This document shows positions 52,683 through 60,123 of a stretch of 64,000 nt of DNA, in pieces. Positions within the stretch are counted from its first letter, which is position 1. Each line of letters opens with the position of its first letter. The DNA is from Actinoplanes aureus (GTDB taxonomy: Bacteria > Actinomycetota > Actinomycetes > Mycobacteriales > Micromonosporaceae): positions 43,407-107,406 of the forward strand of contig NZ_JADQTO010000032.1 in NCBI RefSeq assembly GCF_015704865.1, given 5' to 3'. The position numbers and the translations under genes are program-made. The notes under the pieces are model-generated. The model was given only the letters and a program-made list of their open reading frames with translations. It ran no database searches and had not been told where the DNA came from.

Positions 52683-53483
52683 TCAGCGGCGGCTGCCGGC
52701 GGACATCATCGCGCCGATGGCGGCTGTGGTGATCCGGCGGCCGGCCAGCCTGCTCGCGCCGATCATCAATCGGTTGGCGCGGCCGGTCACCAGGCTCGCC
52801 GGCGGGTTGCGCCGGTCCAGGGCCGTCATCGCGAGGCCGACCACGTGCTCGGCGCTCATCCGCCGGGTGCCGCCGTCGGCGCCCTGGCCGGCGACGTCGA
52901 AGAACTCGGTCTGGGTGGCGCCGGGGGAGAGGGCCATGACCCGCAGGCCGGTGCCGCGTGACTCGTACCAGAGCGCTTCGGTGAAGCTGAGCACGAAGGC
53001 TTTGGTGGCGGCGTAGACGGCGAGGGTGGGGCCGGGCTGATAGGCCGCGATGCTCGCCACGTTGACCAGGACGCCGGTGCCGCGGCTGCGCAGCGGCTCG
53101 ATGAACGCCCGGCTGATCTCGGTCAGGCTGGTGACGTTGAGGGTGATCTCGTCGGTGATCCGCTGCGGGTCGGCCTCGTGGAACAGCCGGTGCGTGCCGA
53201 AGCCGGCGTTGTTGATCAGGCTGCTGATCTCGATGCCGTGCTCGGCGACGGCGGCCGCGAGCTTGGCGCCCGCACCCGGCACCGCAAGGTCCATCGCGAT
53301 CGGCGTGACGCTCACCCCGTGCGCGGTGGACAGCGAGGTGGCGAGCGACTCCAGCCGGTCGCCGCGCCGGGCGACGAGCACCAGGTGGGAGCCGCGGGCA
53401 GCGAGCCGGCGGGCGAACTCGGCGCCGAGCCCGGAGCTGGCGCCGGTGATCAGGGTGGTCTGGTTGCGATAGTCGACGGCCAT
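52683..53483 (-). CDS. SDR family NAD(P)-dependent oxidoreductase
   Basis: The 266-residue classical SDR has TGASSGLG (13-20), NNAG and YAATK with the preceding catalytic Ser in NVASI. Its C terminus (SRLAGRRITTAAIGAMM) fits the DltE-like or YqjQ-type group. It is divergent from a TetR gene, with a 33-base palindrome between them that starts four bases before its ATG, so it is very probably repressed by that regulator. The substrate is unknown. Confidence 0.88.
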   Translation of the reverse strand: MAVDYRNQTTLITGASSGLGAEFARRLAARGSHLVLVARRGDRLESLATSLSTAHGVSVTPIAMDLAVPGAGAKLAAAVAEHGIEISSLINNAGFGTHRLFHEADPQRITDEITLNVTSLTEISRAFIEPLRSRGTGVLVNVASIAAYQPGPTLAVYAATKAFVLSFTEALWYESRGTGLRVMALSPGATQTEFFDVAGQGADGGTRRMSAEHVVGLAMTALDRRNPPASLVTGRANRLMIGASRLAGRRITTAAIGAMMSAGSRR

Positions 53484-53486
53484 GAA

Positions 53487-53519
53487 TGACACGCTATGCC
53501 GATCTGGCACTGAGTGTCA
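53487..53519. promoter_or_regulatory. Nested 33-base palindrome, TetR operator candidate
   Basis: TGACAC-N4-TGCC-N5-GGCA-N4-GTGTCA is fully symmetrical around 53503. It lies between the SDR start (53483) and the TetR start (53549). On the plus strand TAATCT (53536-53541) is a -10 candidate seven bases before the TetR ATG. Confidence 0.8.
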
Positions 53520-53548
53520 ATCAGGCATGACGTGTTAATCTGACCCGC

Positions 53549-54127
53549 ATGACGCTCTGGTCCCGGACCCGCACCGCCGTCTACGGCGAGATCACCCGGA
53601 CCGCGATGGAGCTCTTCCTGGAGCGCGGCTTCGAGGCCACCACCATCGACGACATCGCTGCCGCGGCCGGCATCTCCCGGCGCTCGTTCTTCCGCTACTT
53701 CGGCACGAAGGAGGACGTCGTCCTCGGCGACCTGGTCGCCCGCGGCGAGCTGATCAGGGACGCGTTCGAGGCGCGACCGGAGTCCGAGGACCCGTGGACC
53801 GCGCTGCTCGGCGCGCTGCACAGCGTCAAGGACGCCGCGGACGAGACCGATGCGGAGATGCTCAAGGTCTTCAAAATGGTCCATCAGACCCCGTCGCTGC
53901 GCGCACGCAGCATCGAGAAACACCTGCAATGGCAGGCACTGCTCACCCCAGAGGTCCGCCGCCGGCTGGGCGCGGATCCGGCAGACCCCTTTGATGTACG
54001 GGCGGAAGCGCTCGTCGCCACCGTCCTGACCTGCCTCGACGTGGCCGGTGAGGCCTGGGCCCGCGGTGACGGGGCGGTCCCGCTCGAGGGGCTGTTCGAC
54101 GCGGCGGCCGCGGCCGTCAGAGGGTGA
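53549..54127 (+). CDS. TetR family transcriptional regulator
   Basis: The 192-residue protein has an N-terminal HTH (residues about 13-58: AMELFLERGFEATTIDDIAAAAGISRRSFFRYF as part) and a variable helical ligand domain. It is divergent from the SDR gene and probably controls both through the shared palindrome. The ATG is seven bases after TAATCT, so the transcript may be leaderless. The ligand is unknown. Confidence 0.9.
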   Translation: MTLWSRTRTAVYGEITRTAMELFLERGFEATTIDDIAAAAGISRRSFFRYFGTKEDVVLGDLVARGELIRDAFEARPESEDPWTALLGALHSVKDAADETDAEMLKVFKMVHQTPSLRARSIEKHLQWQALLTPEVRRRLGADPADPFDVRAEALVATVLTCLDVAGEAWARGDGAVPLEGLFDAAAAAVRG

Positions 54128-54131
54128 CCAC

Positions 54132-54172
54132 CTGCCCGGGCCCGGCGGTCGCGCTGGGGCCGGGCCGGGCAG
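54132..54172. terminator. Hairpin between convergent TetR and LLM genes
   Basis: CTGCCCGGGCCCGGC and GCCGGGCCGGGCAG form long arms with one bulge and a loop of about 11 bases. It can serve both strands. Confidence 0.6.
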
Positions 54173-54215
54173 ACGATCGCGTGGTAGTCAGGGGACTTTC
54201 GTCATCCGTACCGAA

Positions 54216-55172
54216 TCATCGCAATGCGGGCAGGACCTTAGCGCCGAAGGTCTCCACGAACGGGCCCAGGTTCTGGCCGACGTGATGCAGGTAGATGCGG
54301 TCGAAGCCGAGCGCGGCGTAGCCGCGGAGCCAGGCGATGTGGCGTTCCAGATCGGCGGAGACGTTGACGCTCTCGGCCACCAGAGCGACCGTGACGTTCT
54401 CGGAGACCACGTCGAACTCCTCGGCCGTGGCGAGGTCCCAGCAGACCGGCGGCTTGAAGATGTTGCTGCGCCACTGGTGCAGGGCGATCTCCTCGGCCTC
54501 CGCCTGGGTCGGCGCCCAGCTCAGGTGCACCTGGAGGCAGATCGGGCCGCGGCCGCCGGCGTCCCGGTATGCCGAGATCATCTCGCGCAGGTGCTCCTCC
54601 GGCGCGTTGACGGTGACCAGGCCGTCGGCCCACTCCGCGCACCAGCGGGCGGTCTTCGTGCTGACCGCGGCGCCGATCAGCGGCGGGGTGACCTCGGGCC
54701 GGGTCCAGAGCCGCGCCCGGTCGACGGTGATCAGGCCGTCGCGGGACACCTCCTCACCGGCGAGCAGGTCGCGGATGACGTCGACGCACTCGCGCAGGCG
54801 GGCGTTGCGGACCTCCTTGCGTGGCCACTTCCCGCCGGTGATGTGTTCGTTGCTGAACTCGCCGGTGCCCAGCGCGGTCCAGAACCGGCCGGGGTACATC
54901 GCGCCCAGCGTGCCGATCGCCTGCGCGATGATCGCCGGATGGTAACGCTGCCCGGGCGCGTTCACCACGCCGAACGACAGGTTGGTGGCCTGTAGCGCGG
55001 CACCCAGCCAGGACCAGGCGAAACCCGACTGGCCCTGGCGGTTGCTCCACGGTGAGAAGTGGTCGGAGCACATCGCGGCGTCAAAGCCGGCGCGCTCGGC
55101 GGCGATCACCGCCTCGAGGAGGGCGCCGGGTGGGATCTGCTCGTGCGAGGCGTGAATGCCGTACTCGGTCAT
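54216..55172 (-). CDS. LLM class flavin oxidoreductase (TIGR03885-like)
   Basis: The 318-residue product is a luciferase-like TIM-barrel protein. It has the N-terminal GIHASHEQIPPGALL, SDHFSPWSNRQGQSGF, GTGEFSNEHITG and WADGLVTVN motifs. These fit the subgroup that TIGR03885 describes as probable non-F420 flavin oxidoreductases. It is cytoplasmic, with FMN or F420 as cofactor and an unknown substrate. It directly precedes no other gene on its strand; the PHM-like gene ends 18 bases upstream. Confidence 0.85.
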   Translation of the reverse strand: MTEYGIHASHEQIPPGALLEAVIAAERAGFDAAMCSDHFSPWSNRQGQSGFAWSWLGAALQATNLSFGVVNAPGQRYHPAIIAQAIGTLGAMYPGRFWTALGTGEFSNEHITGGKWPRKEVRNARLRECVDVIRDLLAGEEVSRDGLITVDRARLWTRPEVTPPLIGAAVSTKTARWCAEWADGLVTVNAPEEHLREMISAYRDAGGRGPICLQVHLSWAPTQAEAEEIALHQWRSNIFKPPVCWDLATAEEFDVVSENVTVALVAESVNVSADLERHIAWLRGYAALGFDRIYLHHVGQNLGPFVETFGAKVLPALR

Positions 55173-55190
55173 GGCCGTACAGGTACCCGC

Positions 55191-56345
55191 CTAGCTCTCC
55201 GACATCACCATGATGCCGAGACACATCTCGTCGCTGGTCCCCTCGCCCCACACCACGTAGCGCGACGGCAGGCTCTTGAGCTGCGGCAGCTTGCCGCGCA
55301 GGGTGGCGTCGTGGGTGCAGGTCACCCGGACCACGTCGTCCTTGGCCACCTTGATCGGCTTCGCCAGGGGTACGAGCGCCTGGTTGTCGAAGTCGTATTG
55401 CGGCACGTCGAGGACGGTCTGCGCCTTCGGCGTACCCGGGTTGAGCTCGACCTTGATCGAGCGGCCGAGCAGGTGCATGTGGCCCGCCGCCATGTGGATG
55501 GTCCCGGCTCCTTCGGCCGGCTGGTCGCAGCTCTGCGTGTTGCCCGGCTTCGGCTTGCCGCCGCTGCACCACTGGACGAGCTGCTGGACGGTCTCGCCCG
55601 ACTCGGCGCCGAAGCGTTTCGCCACGTCGGCGACGGCGGTCTCGCGGTCACAGAGCGGACCGGTGCCGCCGGGCTCGCAGGGCAGCTCGATCGGGGCCAT
55701 CGCCAGCGCCGTCTGAAGCGGCTTGAGCTTGGCGTCGCCGTCGGCCAGGCGCATCTGCATGCCGGACCGGTCGCTGGTGGCGACGCCGTCGCCGGCGCCG
55801 AGCAGGTTGTAGTGCACCTGCATGACCAGCTTGCTGCCGGGCGGCATCGCGAAGCCGTAACCGTCCGGCATCAGGGTCTCGCCGGCACCCGGTACCCAGT
55901 GCGCCACCCAGGCGGTCTGGCCCTGCACGCCGGTGTCGCCGAAGCAGGTCCAGCCCTCGCCGGGTGTCTCGGTGTCGACCTGCGCGGCGGCCTGCGCCTG
56001 CTCCGGGTCGAGCCGGTAGAAGATCGCGTGGTGGACGATCGCCGCGTTCTGCGGCAGGAACCGGCTGCCGGTCAGGTACGCGGGTTCGGTGAGTTTCGGG
56101 TCGACCAGGAAGCACCGGTACTCGTCGGTGCCGCCGTTGGGCGCGGCCGGCGTGTACGGCTGGCTGAGTCCGATGTCGGCGAAGCGCTCCCCGCCACGTA
56201 ACGGGTTGGACGGCGGTGCCGAACCGGAGCTGTGTGAACCGTGCGGGCCGGCGCTCGGTGCGGCCTCCGGCTCGGCGGGCGGGTCGTTGGCGCATCCCGC
56301 GATGAGCAGTAGGACGGTGAGTGTACCGACGATTCTCGATCTCAT
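55191..56345 (-). CDS. Lipoprotein resembling copper type II ascorbate-dependent monooxygenase (PHM-like)
   Basis: The 384-residue product has a lipoprotein signal (LIAGC, Cys18) and a His/Ser-rich linker, then two beta-sandwich domains. All copper ligands expected of PHM/DBM-type enzymes have visible counterparts. HHAIF and a later MQVHYN would form one site (three His). HMHLLGR (His-x-His) and DEMCLG (Met) would form the other. Many paired cysteines suit an exported protein. The reaction would be O2-dependent hydroxylation at a dicopper site outside the membrane. Such bacterial proteins are poorly studied, and the substrate is unknown. GGGGAGG lies before the ATG. Confidence 0.85.
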   Translation of the reverse strand: MRSRIVGTLTVLLLIAGCANDPPAEPEAAPSAGPHGSHSSGSAPPSNPLRGGERFADIGLSQPYTPAAPNGGTDEYRCFLVDPKLTEPAYLTGSRFLPQNAAIVHHAIFYRLDPEQAQAAAQVDTETPGEGWTCFGDTGVQGQTAWVAHWVPGAGETLMPDGYGFAMPPGSKLVMQVHYNLLGAGDGVATSDRSGMQMRLADGDAKLKPLQTALAMAPIELPCEPGGTGPLCDRETAVADVAKRFGAESGETVQQLVQWCSGGKPKPGNTQSCDQPAEGAGTIHMAAGHMHLLGRSIKVELNPGTPKAQTVLDVPQYDFDNQALVPLAKPIKVAKDDVVRVTCTHDATLRGKLPQLKSLPSRYVVWGEGTSDEMCLGIMVMSES

Positions 56346-56443
56346 GACGGCCTCCCCGGGGTCAGGTGTCGAGAGGCGCCAATCATCCCAAGGGTGCCGT
56401 CGGCGGCCATCCGTGACGACCCGGATATAGACCCCCAAGGGGT

Positions 56444-56471
56444 GGCCGGCGGCGGTTCCCCGCCGCCGGCC
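56444..56471 (-). terminator. Hairpin after the GH43 gene
   Basis: Perfect 12-base arms (56444-56455 and 56460-56471) with a TTCC-type loop lie 9 bases beyond the stop of the minus-strand GH43 gene. Confidence 0.8.
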
Positions 56472-56479
56472 GTGCTACG

Positions 56480-57934
56480 TCAGCTGGTGATGCGGAACGT
56501 CGCGTCGGCGCGCTCCTGGGTGGTGCTGATCGGGTCCACCCGCAGCAGGTAGTTGTAGTGCCGCAGGTAACGGGTCGGATAGTTGTACGACTGGAACGAC
56601 GACCAGCTCGCGTCGGCCAGCCCGGCCACCTGCCGGAAGGTCGCGTCCCCGGCGAACGTGGTGGTCCCGTCGTTCGGCGCCAGGACCATGTCGTAGCTGT
56701 AGTGCCGCAGGTAGTACCCCGGGTAGTTGACCGACTCGAAGGAGACGTAACCGGAGTTGTTCGCCAGGCCCGGCACCACCCGGAACTGGGCGTCCTGCGC
56801 CGGGCTCACCGAGGCGTCGATGCGGATGTCGAGGTTGGAGTGGCGTACGTAGCGGGTCTGGAAGTTGTACGACTGGATCCGGTTGACCGGGGTGGTCCGG
56901 CCCCACTTGGCGAGCACCCGGCTCTCCTCGGCGGCGGTCAGGTTGAGGATCGACCCGTGCCGCTTGCGGGTGGCGCCGAGGCTGTAATCGGTACGCGTCC
57001 GGAAGTTCTGGGTGCTGCCCAGGTTGGTCGAGGTCACCGGCATGTAGCCGCGGCCGGTGGCGTACTGGTCGAGCCACAGGTTCCATTCGTTGGTGCCGTT
57101 GGTCTGCGCCCACATCGGGCCCTCGACCACGTTGCCGCCGGTGGCGCCGTTGGAGATGCCCAGGTGCTGGAGGTCGCCGATCCGGGTCCAGGTGCCGAGC
57201 ACCGAGTTGCTGCCCTCGACGGTGATCTGCCCGTCGGCCGAGGCCCGGTAGTACCGGTAGCCGCCGAGGCTGTTCGGCACCTCGATGATCTGGGTGTCGA
57301 TGATGCCCTGGCCGGTGCCCCGGTCGATGTAGAGCTGCGGGGCGGTGAAGGTGCGGAAGTCGCTGGTCCGCACGTACCAGATGCGGTGCTTGGTCACCCC
57401 GTTCATCGCGGAGTTGGTGGCCCAGTAGACGACGTAGTCGCCGGTGGCCGCGTTGTAGATGGCCTCGGGCGCCCAGGCGTCACCGGCGCCGGCGATCGCG
57501 CCGGCCACGTTGAGCAGCCGGGGCGCGGACCAGTTGACCAGGTCCGTCGACTCCCACACGACGAGCGACTTGCTGCCGCGGTTGGCGGCGTCGCTCCACG
57601 AGGTGCCGCTGGCGATCCGCAGGTCGGTAGCGATGATCCAGTAACGGTCGCCGGCCGGGGAGCGGACGATCGCGGGGTCGCGTACGCCCTTGGTGCCGAC
57701 CGTGGAGAGCAGGACCGGGCCGCCGTTGTTGAGGTCGGTCCAGTTCCGGCCGTCCTTGCTGTGCGCCAGGTAGATCTGCTCGCCGCTGGCCGACTCCCCG
57801 ATGAAATGGGCCATCAGGTAGCCGGTGAACGGGTCGAGCGCGGCGGCCGGGCTCACGACGGCAAGCGTCCAGCCGGTGACGGTGAGGACGACGAGGCTGA
57901 CGAGGGTGCTGATCCGGAGGAGGACTCTGTACAT
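56480..57934 (-). CDS. Secreted GH43 enzyme with AbfB arabinose-binding domain
   Basis: The 484-residue product has a signal peptide of about 32 residues. A five-bladed propeller of the GH43 type follows (about 35-335), with RDPAIV and AWAPEAIY carrying acidic residues of the active site. A C-terminal AbfB (CBM42-like) domain of about 135 residues contains three SYNFQTRYVRH-type repeats that bind arabinofuranose side chains. It is probably an extracellular arabinofuranosidase or arabinanase, although the subfamily is uncertain. GAGAAGG precedes the ATG. A LacI-type palindrome stands 24 bases upstream, with TTGACC (57992-57997, minus strand) behind it. Confidence 0.88.
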   Translation of the reverse strand: MYRVLLRISTLVSLVVLTVTGWTLAVVSPAAALDPFTGYLMAHFIGESASGEQIYLAHSKDGRNWTDLNNGGPVLLSTVGTKGVRDPAIVRSPAGDRYWIIATDLRIASGTSWSDAANRGSKSLVVWESTDLVNWSAPRLLNVAGAIAGAGDAWAPEAIYNAATGDYVVYWATNSAMNGVTKHRIWYVRTSDFRTFTAPQLYIDRGTGQGIIDTQIIEVPNSLGGYRYYRASADGQITVEGSNSVLGTWTRIGDLQHLGISNGATGGNVVEGPMWAQTNGTNEWNLWLDQYATGRGYMPVTSTNLGSTQNFRTRTDYSLGATRKRHGSILNLTAAEESRVLAKWGRTTPVNRIQSYNFQTRYVRHSNLDIRIDASVSPAQDAQFRVVPGLANNSGYVSFESVNYPGYYLRHYSYDMVLAPNDGTTTFAGDATFRQVAGLADASWSSFQSYNYPTRYLRHYNYLLRVDPISTTQERADATFRITS

Positions 57935-57957
57935 CGGACCTTCTCTGCTGGGGATGT

Positions 57958-57969
57958 GTTAGCGCTAAC
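57958..57969. promoter_or_regulatory. LacI-type operator of the GH43 gene
   Basis: GTTAGCGCTAAC is a perfect 12-base palindrome with the central CG of LacI-family operators. It lies 24 bases before the GH43 start. It differs from the CebR-type and GAAAGCGTTTTC boxes, so a third LacI protein, encoded elsewhere, probably binds here. Confidence 0.75.
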
Positions 57970-58081
57970 GTCGGGGAACAGAATCGCTGGGGGTCAATTG
58001 TTTCGCAGTGTTGACGGCCGTAACTTGCTTGTCAAGATGTCCGACCAGGACGCCCGAATGTGAGCGTTGCACCCGGGTTTG

Positions 58082-58109
58082 CTCACGCGATCGGCGAACC
58101 TGCCGATGA
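58082..58109 (+). promoter_or_regulatory. FliA/WhiG-type promoter of the chemoreceptor gene
   Basis: CTCA (58082-58085), a 16-base spacer and GCCGATGA (58102-58109) resemble motility-sigma promoters (GCCGATAA -10). The ATG at 58117 lies eight bases after the -10, so the start codon would be at or near the 5' end of the transcript. Confidence 0.55.
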
Positions 58110-58116
58110 GTCGGAC

Positions 58117-59769
58117 ATGGGAACGGGAGTACGGCCGAACGCCGCACAGGTGACCGCCAAGCGCAATCCGGTGGCGGGCCGGCTCGCCGACTTCGGCGTC
58201 GGCGCGAAGATCTACGTCTCGGTGCTCGCCATCGCGCTCGCCGCGCTGGCCATCGGGCTGGTCTCTGTCAACCGGATGAGTGAGCTCAACGACGGCATCA
58301 CCCAGATGAAGACCCGGCACGTCGACGCGCTGGTGCAGCTCAGCACCCTGCGCGGCGCGGCCGGTGACGGCGCCTCGAACATGTTCGGCTGGGCCATGGG
58401 ACAGGACGCGGCCAGCAAGACGGCCTCCCGGGAGCAACTCGAGGAGGCGGACGAGGCGTTGGCGGCCGCGCTGGCCAGGTACCGCGAACTGGCGTCGGAC
58501 TCGCCGGAACGCCTGGCGGCGGCCCAGAAGGTCGACGAGGAGTTCACCTTCTTCCGCAACCTGCGCAACGTCGCGCTCTTCCGCGAGGCGCCGGCCGCCG
58601 GCTTCCAGATGCCGCCCGCAGCCGAGGTCGGGGCGGCCTGGACGCGGACCCAGGAGAACCTGAAGGCGGCGATCCTGGAGTTGCAGCAGGTCGAGGACGC
58701 CGAGTCCACCGAGATGGCGGCGGACGCCGAGGAGACCTACCGGGACGCCCGTACCCAAATGATCATCTTTGTGGCGGTGGCTCTGCTGCTCGGCCTGGGC
58801 CTGGCGACCTTCGTCTGCCGGGTCATCGTCCGGCAGCTCGGCAGCGTCTCCACCTCCCTCGCGGCGGTCGCACAGGGCGACCTCACCGTGCCGGCCGAGG
58901 TGCAGGTCCGCGACGAGCTGGGCGGCATGGCCGTGGCGGTGAACACCGCCCGGGACAGCCTGCGTGACATGGTGGGTCAACTGACCACCAGCTCGCACAT
59001 CCTGGGCCAGAGCACACAGCGGCTGACCAGCGCCACCGAGCGGATCGGCGAGTCGGCACAGCAGGCGGCGGCCCAGGCCGACGCGGTCTCCGTCGCGGCC
59101 GGCACGGTCTCCACCAACGTGCAGACCGTCGCCGCCGGCAGCGACGAGATGGGCGTCTCCATCCGGGAGATCGCGGAGAGCGCGAACGAGGCCGCCCGGG
59201 TCGCCTCCGAGGCGGTCGGCGTCGCCGAGACCACCAACGCCACCGTCTCCAAGCTGGGCGACTCCAGCGCCGAGATCGGCAACGTGATCAAGGTGATCAC
59301 CTCGATCGCCGAGCAGACGAACCTGCTGGCCCTCAACGCCACCATCGAGGCGGCCCGGGCCGGCGAGATGGGCAAGGGCTTCGCCGTGGTCGCCAGCGAG
59401 GTCAAGGATCTGGCCCAGGAGACCGCGCGGGCCACCGAGGACATCTCCCGCCGGGTCGAGGCGATCCAGTCGGACACCACCAACGCGGTCGCCGCGATCG
59501 GCGAGATCTCGCAGATCATCGCGCGGATCAACGACTACCAGCTGACCATCGCGTCGGCGGTCGAGGAGCAGACCGCGACCACCGGCGAGATGAGCCGCAG
59601 CGTCGGCGACGCGGCGCAGGGCAGCACCGAGATCGCCAGCACCATCACCGGCGTCGCGTCCGCCGCGCAGAGCACGACCGCCACCCTGGCCGAGGCGAGC
59701 GGCACCGCGAACGAGCTGGCCGGCATCAGCGCCGAACTCCAGCGGGTGATCGGCCGCTTCCGGATCTGA
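58117..59769 (+). CDS. Methyl-accepting chemotaxis protein
   Basis: The 550-residue protein has one membrane helix at about 31-50, an extracytoplasmic helical-bundle sensor (about 52-212), a second helix near 215-235 and a HAMP domain (about 237-290). The cytoplasmic signalling domain carries the hairpin tip EQTNLLALNATIEAARAGEMG. It should work with CheA/CheW, not encoded here. The ligand is unknown; the sensor is four-helix-bundle-like. ATG 58117 is preferred because of the motility-type promoter directly before it; GTG 58060 is in frame and would add 19 residues. A chemoreceptor implies flagellated cells, as in zoospore-forming Actinoplanes. Confidence 0.92.
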   Translation: MGTGVRPNAAQVTAKRNPVAGRLADFGVGAKIYVSVLAIALAALAIGLVSVNRMSELNDGITQMKTRHVDALVQLSTLRGAAGDGASNMFGWAMGQDAASKTASREQLEEADEALAAALARYRELASDSPERLAAAQKVDEEFTFFRNLRNVALFREAPAAGFQMPPAAEVGAAWTRTQENLKAAILELQQVEDAESTEMAADAEETYRDARTQMIIFVAVALLLGLGLATFVCRVIVRQLGSVSTSLAAVAQGDLTVPAEVQVRDELGGMAVAVNTARDSLRDMVGQLTTSSHILGQSTQRLTSATERIGESAQQAAAQADAVSVAAGTVSTNVQTVAAGSDEMGVSIREIAESANEAARVASEAVGVAETTNATVSKLGDSSAEIGNVIKVITSIAEQTNLLALNATIEAARAGEMGKGFAVVASEVKDLAQETARATEDISRRVEAIQSDTTNAVAAIGEISQIIARINDYQLTIASAVEEQTATTGEMSRSVGDAAQGSTEIASTITGVASAAQSTTATLAEASGTANELAGISAELQRVIGRFRI

Positions 59770-59776
59770 GGCCCTA

Positions 59777-59794
59777 TATAGAGTTCGTATAGAG
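59777..59794 (+). promoter_or_regulatory. TATAGAG direct repeats before PadR gene
   Basis: TATAGAG occurs at 59777-59783 and 59788-59794, 11 bases apart, within a short AT-rich patch. The second contains a -10-like TATAGA ending eight bases before the ATG, so the regulator may bind its own promoter on a leaderless message. Confidence 0.6.
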
Positions 59795-59801
59795 TAAGCC
59801 G

Positions 59802-60119
59802 ATGCGGATCACGATACCGACCGCACGGATTCTGGCCGTGCTCCTGGCGGAGCCCGACGCCGATCGGTACGGGTTGGAGCTCATGCAGGCCACCGGTCTG
59901 GCCAGCGGCAGCCTCTATCCGATCCTGCACCGCCTCCAGGAGGCCGGCTGGCTGGCCGCCCACTGGGAGGAGATCGATCCGTCCGCCGAGGGCCGCCCGG
60001 CCCGCCGCTTCTACCGGCTCACTCCGGACGGGGTGGTCAGCGCGCGGCAGGCGCTCGCCGAGTTGCGGGCGCAGACGTCCGTGCCGGCCCCGGTTCCCGG
60101 CACGGTCAAGCCCGCGTGA
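59802..60119 (+). CDS. PadR family transcriptional regulator (second)
   Basis: This 105-residue PadR winged-HTH protein has TARILAVLLAEPDADRYGLELM, recognition helix SGSLYPILHRLQEAGWL and wing ARRFYRLTPDG. It is short, lacking a long C-terminal dimerisation helix. No partner gene follows; the stop is four bases from the convergent BNR gene. Unlike the first PadR gene it is not coupled to a membrane protein. Confidence 0.9.
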   Translation: MRITIPTARILAVLLAEPDADRYGLELMQATGLASGSLYPILHRLQEAGWLAAHWEEIDPSAEGRPARRFYRLTPDGVVSARQALAELRAQTSVPAPVPGTVKPA

Positions 60120-60123
60120 GACC

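Noticed and set aside
58060..58116. GTG 58060 as start of the chemoreceptor
   Set aside because: Possible, but no ribosome site is visible and the motility-type promoter would lie inside the gene; ATG 58117 is preferred.
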